Assembly (NCBI GenBank): GCA_023418705.1
Contig: JAEZYZ010000467.1
Location: 1 to 9,178, forward strand
Length of the DNA stretch: 9,178 nt
DNA from: Pseudomonadota bacterium
GTDB lineage: Bacteria; Myxococcota_A; Polyangia; Polyangiales; Polyangiaceae
Direction of reading: 5' to 3'
The notes below the pieces were generated by a model. It did not search any database. It was not told where the DNA came from and worked only from the letters and a program-made list of their open reading frames with translations. Shown piece after piece: positions 5,730 through 9,178 of the stretch; the first letter of the stretch is position 1; each line of letters starts with the position of its first letter. The position numbers and the translations under genes were made by a program.

Positions 5730-7096
5730 CGCCCCGCACCGAGTCCGCCATCGTCCTGCGCACCGCCGCCGTTTGGGGCACGACGGTGCTCGCCGTCCGC
5801 CAGCTCGATTCGGGACAGTCCTTATTGGTCGGCGATCAACAAGGATCGCTGCTGCCGCGGCCCGACGGCACCGCCATCACCGAGATGCCGATCCGCGCGG
5901 TCGGATCGGGCTGGGAGCTCGACGCGCGCGGCGTCACCGGCGGTGTGCTGCTGTTGCGGGGGCGGCGCGAAGATCCCGTGCAGCTCGCCCAGAGCGGCGC
6001 CCCCATCCCGATCGTCGCCGGCGATCACGGCCTGCTGCAGTACGAAAACCTCAGCCTCTTTTTCCAGTTCTCCACCGAGCCCCCGAAGCTGCCGCGGCGG
6101 CGCCGTCCGGATCTCGGGCTCTTGTTGTCGTTCCTGTTCGCGCTCATCGCGGTCGGCGGCGGGCTCGGGCTGATCTGGGCGATCACCACGCCGCTCGGCA
6201 TCCCCAAGCCGCTCGAGCTGACCAGCAACGAGGAGCTCGCGCAGACCTACAACCTCGACCTGGAGCAGCTCGAGCCGCTCCCGAGCGACAGCGGCGACAA
6301 GGGCGTCGAAGATCCGGGCACGAAGGACAAGAAAGAACAGGGCGGACAGAAACCCGCCCCAGGACCGCAGGGCGCGCTCGGCCGCCGGGCGCCCGCAGAA
6401 AAGGCGGAGCAGCCGGGCGACCCCGGTCCCGCGCTCGGCGGAATGGCCGAGGCGCTCTCCGGGGACGTGGGTGAGGAGGTGCGCCGCACGCTCGAGACCA
6501 TCAGCTCCGTCGCGGACGCGCTCGGCGGGCTGCGCTCCGATCGCATCGTGCTCGGCCAGGGATCGGGGCTCGGCCTCAAAGGCTCCGGCTCGGGTGGCGG
6601 TGGCGACAGCGAGGGGGTTCCATTTGGCGCCGGCACGCTCGAGACGGGGTTCGGCGCGGGCAAGGGAGGCGGCTACGGCACCGGCCGCGGCGGGGTCGGG
6701 GGCCCCGGCAACGGGGGCACCGGCCGCGGCGGTGGCAAAGACGGCACCGGCGCCGGCGGCGGGGAGCGTCAGGTGGCCGGTGGCGGCGCCGCCAAGCCTG
6801 GACAGGGGCTGAGCCCCAACCAGATCGCGCGCGTGGTCAACTCGCGCATGGGAGCGTTCCGGGCTTGCTACGAGGCCGCCCAGGCGCGCGATCCCACGAT
6901 GCGCGGCAGCGTCAGCATCGCCTGGACGATCAGCCCGAGCGGCTCGGTGAGCAGCGCCAGCGTCGCCAACTCGTCGCTCGGCAACGCGCGGGTCGAGGGC
7001 TGCCTGCTGCGGCAATTCCGGCGCTTGAAGTTCCCCTCCGCCGACAAGCCCACGGGCGCGAACTGGCCGTTCGTGTTTCGGCCGAGCAAGAAGTGA
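5726..7096 (+). CDS. AgmX/PglI C-terminal domain protein (TonB-like, single membrane pass)
   Basis: This 456-residue protein has the architecture of the AgmX/PglI group, Myxococcota proteins named after gliding-motility components. An N-terminal cytoplasmic domain (about 8-115, beginning VLRTAAVWGTTVLAVRQLDSG) resembles the small beta-rich domain seen on such proteins. A basic cluster KLPRRRRP precedes one membrane helix at about 130-154. The periplasmic part has a charged spacer, a helical stretch (about 236-272) and a Gly-rich spacer (about 278-355, up to two thirds glycine). The C-terminal domain (~360-453) shows the family pattern: LSPNQIARVVNSRMGAFRACYE, RGSVSIAWTISPSGSV, EGCLLRQFRRLKFP and PFVFRP. 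Cysteines C381 and C426 are the conserved pair. The layout is TonB-like: an anchor, an extended spacer and a small terminal domain that could reach an outer-membrane partner. No ExbB/ExbD genes are here. A specific role in gliding is not shown; many paralogues exist. Confidence 0.85.
   Translation: MTPRTESAIVLRTAAVWGTTVLAVRQLDSGQSLLVGDQQGSLLPRPDGTAITEMPIRAVGSGWELDARGVTGGVLLLRGRREDPVQLAQSGAPIPIVAGDHGLLQYENLSLFFQFSTEPPKLPRRRRPDLGLLLSFLFALIAVGGGLGLIWAITTPLGIPKPLELTSNEELAQTYNLDLEQLEPLPSDSGDKGVEDPGTKDKKEQGGQKPAPGPQGALGRRAPAEKAEQPGDPGPALGGMAEALSGDVGEEVRRTLETISSVADALGGLRSDRIVLGQGSGLGLKGSGSGGGGDSEGVPFGAGTLETGFGAGKGGGYGTGRGGVGGPGNGGTGRGGGKDGTGAGGGERQVAGGGAAKPGQGLSPNQIARVVNSRMGAFRACYEAAQARDPTMRGSVSIAWTISPSGSVSSASVANSSLGNARVEGCLLRQFRRLKFPSADKPTGANWPFVFRPSKK
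6677..6759 (+). repeat. Direct repeats in the Gly-rich spacer
   Basis: GGCACCGGCCGCGGCGG occurs perfectly at 6677-6693 and 6716-6732, 39 bases (13 codons) apart, and with two mismatches at 6743-6759, 27 bases further on. All are in frame and encode GTGRGG or GTGAGG. They suggest the spacer of the AgmX/PglI-type protein grew by in-frame duplication. Confidence 0.7.
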
Positions 7097-7113
7097 GCTG
7101 GCACATCCGTCGC

Positions 7114-8094
7114 ATGACACCGTCGCGCCCTTCCCTCGATCCCCGTCCGACCGCCGCCATGCCGCCTCGTCGCTCTTTCGCTGCCTGCCCTGCTCCGGGG
7201 TGGGGTGCCCCCGCGGCGGGGTGGCGCCGCCGCAGTCTGCCGGCGGTGCTGGTCGGGGCGCTCACCGCCCTGGGCTGTGGCGAGGAGACGACCACCCACA
7301 GCATCGGCCCCATCGTGCTCGGGCTCTCTGCCGACAGCGAGCCCACCTACGACGACGGAGAGCTCACGCTGTTCGAGGTGAAGCTGCCCGTGCGGCTGCC
7401 GATCGCCGCGCCCCGCGACGCAGATCTGGACGCGCTACGCCAGGTGCGGACCGAACCGTACGGGCGCCACCCGTGGGTCACGGCCGAGCAGGTCGCGGTG
7501 CAGGTCTCCTGGACCCTGACCAACCTCGACCCGGAGCCCGTCGACGTGCGGCTCTTGCTCGACCCCTGGAACGAGTTCGGCCGCTACTGGCCGGGGCTCG
7601 CGCTGATCGACGCGGACGACGCCGAGTTTTTGCCGAACCTCTCTGGCTACGATCTGCAAATCCGCCTGCCCGGCACCACCTCCGATCCGGGCGGGGACGC
7701 GGCGCCCAAGTCGCGGGTGAGCGGCACCATCACCTACGACGACATGCAGGAGCTGGCCGTGGATTTCGCCACGGTGATCAACGTCATCGAGAACCCCCCG
7801 CCCCCGATCGACGGCGGGCTCGATATCGATCCCTCGCTGACCTACGTCAACCACGCCTTCCACCTGGAGAACCGCTCCCACGATCCGCGCAGCCTGATCG
7901 CGCCGTACGTGCCCCAGGTGATCGCCGGGCTGACGGGCTTCGATCTGGGGCTGCGCACCTTCGTACCGGCGAACGTGGCGATCGAAATCGTGATCGAGGT
8001 CACCGACCAGGACGGGGGATTGGTGCTCGAGCCCGGCAGCAGTGAGGATCTGATGATCCGCGAGCCCACCCGCTACTTCACGGTAGGGATGTGA
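7114..8094 (+). CDS. Predicted lipoprotein of unknown function
   Basis: No family is recognised. With the ATG at 7114 the product has 326 residues; the ATG at 7159 is an alternative (311 residues). Either start gives an unusually long N-region before WRRRS, a hydrophobic core (LPAVLVGALTALG) and a lipobox-like ALGC with the cysteine at residue 55. Leucine is at -2, not the more usual -3, so the box is good but not perfect. The residue after the cysteine is glycine, not aspartate, which suggests the outer membrane. The mature part is rich in short beta-strand patterns (QVSWTLTNLD, VDVRLLLDPW, NVAIEIVIEV) and includes an ENPPPP turn, suggesting a beta-sandwich or similar exported fold. No catalytic motif is visible. 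It begins 17 bp after the AgmX/PglI-type gene on the same strand, so it probably belongs to that operon and may be an outer-membrane partner; this is inferred only from position. Confidence 0.72.
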   Translation: MTPSRPSLDPRPTAAMPPRRSFAACPAPGWGAPAAGWRRRSLPAVLVGALTALGCGEETTTHSIGPIVLGLSADSEPTYDDGELTLFEVKLPVRLPIAAPRDADLDALRQVRTEPYGRHPWVTAEQVAVQVSWTLTNLDPEPVDVRLLLDPWNEFGRYWPGLALIDADDAEFLPNLSGYDLQIRLPGTTSDPGGDAAPKSRVSGTITYDDMQELAVDFATVINVIENPPPPIDGGLDIDPSLTYVNHAFHLENRSHDPRSLIAPYVPQVIAGLTGFDLGLRTFVPANVAIEIVIEVTDQDGGLVLEPGSSEDLMIREPTRYFTVGM

Positions 8095-8101
8095 CGGCCG
8101 C

Positions 8102-9082
8102 CTACGGGAGCTGACCCCGCTCCAGCAGCCGCGACAAGGCGCGCGCCGCCTGCTCCGGAGAAAGCCTGAGCGCGATCACCGCCGCGCGCTCGGCCGCGCG
8201 CACCTCGGCCGACTCGAGCGTGACGCCGAGCTCGTGCTGCAGCAGGTCCTGGAGATCGCCCGCGCTGCGCTGGAGCAGCTCGTGCACCGGTCCGCAGACC
8301 TCCGCTGCCGCGCAGCCGAGCACCAGCGTCGCCTCGACCCTGGGCGCTGCCTCCACCCGCAGCGCCGCGGTGGTGACCGCCGCGAGCGGCGAGCGCCGGG
8401 CGAGCTCCGGCTCGATCGCCGCGCTCAACCAACCGCGCGGCAACGTCAACGTCGCCACCAGCAGGCCCGGGCCGAGGCTGCGCCGGAGGACCGCATGCAC
8501 CTGGTCGCTGCGCACGGGCGCGACCTGCCCGTCGGCGGTGTCGATCATTTCTCGCAGCAGGGCGCCGCTGCCGACCAGCACCAGATCCGGGCGGACCGCC
8601 ACCTCCACGGCGGCTCGCTGCCGATCGCGCACGACCGTGAAGCTGCCAATCTGCGTGCGCACGGGGGCGCCGCCGCGCCGGTGGATCACACGCTCGGCGC
8701 AGTCGACGACCGGTCCGAGCGGCAGATCGCCGCTGGCGGCCAGCCCCACGTCGGCCTGGTCGAGCCCACCGCCCTCGGGCAGCGCGACCGTCGCGGCGAG
8801 CTCGCGGATGCCCGCCGTGGGGTCATAGCCGCAGATCTCCCGCAGGGAGCCGAGGCCTGGGACGATCCGTCCCTCTCGGGCGATCGCGGCGCCGATCTCG
8901 GTCCGGCGCAGGGCTTCGACGTCCACGGTCGCCAGCAGCTCGACCCCGGAGGGGATGGCGTCGAGCGGGCCGAACGGCGCTCGGTCGCCCGGCGACGACA
9001 CCGGCCGCTCGCGCAGCAGCACGACGCCGGCGAGCGCCGCGCAGGCCACCAGCACCGCTACGTGCAGGCGCTGGACGCTCAC
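8102..9082 (-). CDS. Membrane-anchored exported protein of unknown function
   Basis: This is a 326-residue product from a GTG start at 9082; no family is recognised. The N-terminus has a short basic part and a hydrophobic stretch at about 7-24 (HVAVLVACAALAGVVLL), best read as a signal anchor. LVAC at 11-14 looks like a lipobox, but hydrophobic sequence continues after the cysteine, which argues against lipidation. The rest is predicted periplasmic, with an SGVELLATVDVEALRRTEIG segment soon after the anchor and alternating strand/helix patterns. Four further cysteines (C84, C128, C257, C263) could form disulfides. It converges with the lipoprotein gene, with 7 bp between stop codons and no hairpin. 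The frame stays open upstream to the window edge, so a longer start is possible, but codon quality falls sharply before 9082, which favours GTG. The GTG lies in a GTGA overlap with a possible upstream gene. Confidence 0.72.
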   Translation of the reverse strand: MSVQRLHVAVLVACAALAGVVLLRERPVSSPGDRAPFGPLDAIPSGVELLATVDVEALRRTEIGAAIAREGRIVPGLGSLREICGYDPTAGIRELAATVALPEGGGLDQADVGLAASGDLPLGPVVDCAERVIHRRGGAPVRTQIGSFTVVRDRQRAAVEVAVRPDLVLVGSGALLREMIDTADGQVAPVRSDQVHAVLRRSLGPGLLVATLTLPRGWLSAAIEPELARRSPLAAVTTAALRVEAAPRVEATLVLGCAAAEVCGPVHELLQRSAGDLQDLLQHELGVTLESAEVRAAERAAVIALRLSPEQAARALSRLLERGQLP

Positions 9083-9178
9083 TCGTGATCGGTGGCGCGC
9101 CGGCCGCCGGCGCGCCGCCCTCCCACGGGCCGCGGCGGGAAGGCGCGCCCGTCGAGCGGGGCGCGGGGCGCGGCCCCC
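9079..9178 (-). CDS. Possible 3' end of an upstream gene (partial)
   Basis: On the minus strand, a frame entering from the right edge ends in TGA at 9081-9079 and overlaps the GTG start at 9082 as GTGA. Its last 32 codons end almost always in G or C (30 of 32), better than the frame used by the downstream gene over the same bases. It would encode a Gly/Arg/Pro-rich tail ending RRATDHE. Too little is visible to name it, and in DNA this GC-rich an open frame of 32 codons can be chance. Confidence 0.35.
   Translation of the reverse strand, partial: GAAPRAPLDGRAFPPRPVGGRRAGGRRATDHE
9094..9116. repeat. 23-bp near-perfect palindrome
   Basis: GGCGCGCCGGC (9094-9104) and GCCGGCGCGCC (9106-9116) are exact reverse complements around a single central C. 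The sequence contains two AscI-type GGCGCGCC octamers. As RNA it would form a stem of about 10 pairs with a 3-base loop. No T run follows on either strand. Confidence 0.75.

Noticed and set aside
6865..7113. A longer start for the lipoprotein gene, 83 codons upstream of 7114
   Set aside because: That part lies inside the AgmX/PglI C-terminal domain in another frame and encodes Arg/Gln-rich sequence before the signal peptide; a start at 7114 or 7159 is far more sensible.
5822..7120. A 432-codon minus-strand frame opposite the AgmX/PglI-type gene
   Set aside because: The product is low-complexity Ala/Arg/Gly sequence. The plus strand has a conserved terminal domain and an ATGA-coupled start.
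8234..9088. A 284-codon plus-strand frame opposite the right-hand exported protein
   Set aside because: It is Arg/His/Gln-rich and lacks a signal or domain; the minus-strand frame has the hydrophobic anchor and natural amino-acid composition.

Overview
The window is very GC-rich DNA (strong G/C preference at third codon positions, long antisense shadow frames) that carries a typical deltaproteobacterial-type gene set. An AgmX/PglI-type C-terminal domain, a family found almost only in Myxococcota, points to a myxobacterium, probably of the Polyangia; the class is inferred from gene content and composition, not from a marker gene. No tRNA, rRNA, CRISPR array, insertion sequence or phage gene is visible. 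The window is densely coding and looks like ordinary chromosome.

Layout. (a) 1-1285, plus strand: the 3' part of an ECF-type sigma factor gene followed by its probable membrane-bound zinc-finger anti-sigma factor. (b) 1358-3502, plus: a hybrid sensor histidine kinase with six membrane segments, then PAS, HisKA, HATPase and receiver domains. (c) 4964 down to 3540, minus: rplU (L21), rpmA (L27) and a Cof-type HAD hydrolase, converging on the kinase gene. The GTPase gene obgE, which commonly follows rpmA, is not at that place. The HAD gene can keep its catalytic motif I only if translation starts at a non-canonical CTG two bases after the rpmA stop. (d) 4965-5246: a 282-bp divergent intergenic region with several inverted repeats. 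(e) 5247-8094, plus: a small exported protein, a single-pass membrane protein with a Gly-rich spacer and the AgmX/PglI C-terminal domain (4-bp ATGA overlap with the previous gene), and a predicted lipoprotein. (f) 9082 down to 8102, minus: a membrane-anchored exported protein of unknown function, converging on the lipoprotein gene with only 7 bp between stop codons. It may overlap by GTGA the end of another gene that enters from the right edge.

How the parts may work together. The sigma/anti-sigma pair and the hybrid kinase are two separate envelope-to-cytoplasm signalling routes that happen to be neighbours. The L21/L27 genes are housekeeping. The most distinctive part is the exported protein / TonB-like AgmX-PglI protein / lipoprotein set, which looks like a small envelope-spanning module. 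Its function cannot be read from the sequence, and no ExbB/ExbD or MotA/MotB-like motor gene is present here. I did not find a clearly new defence, mobile or RNA-based system.
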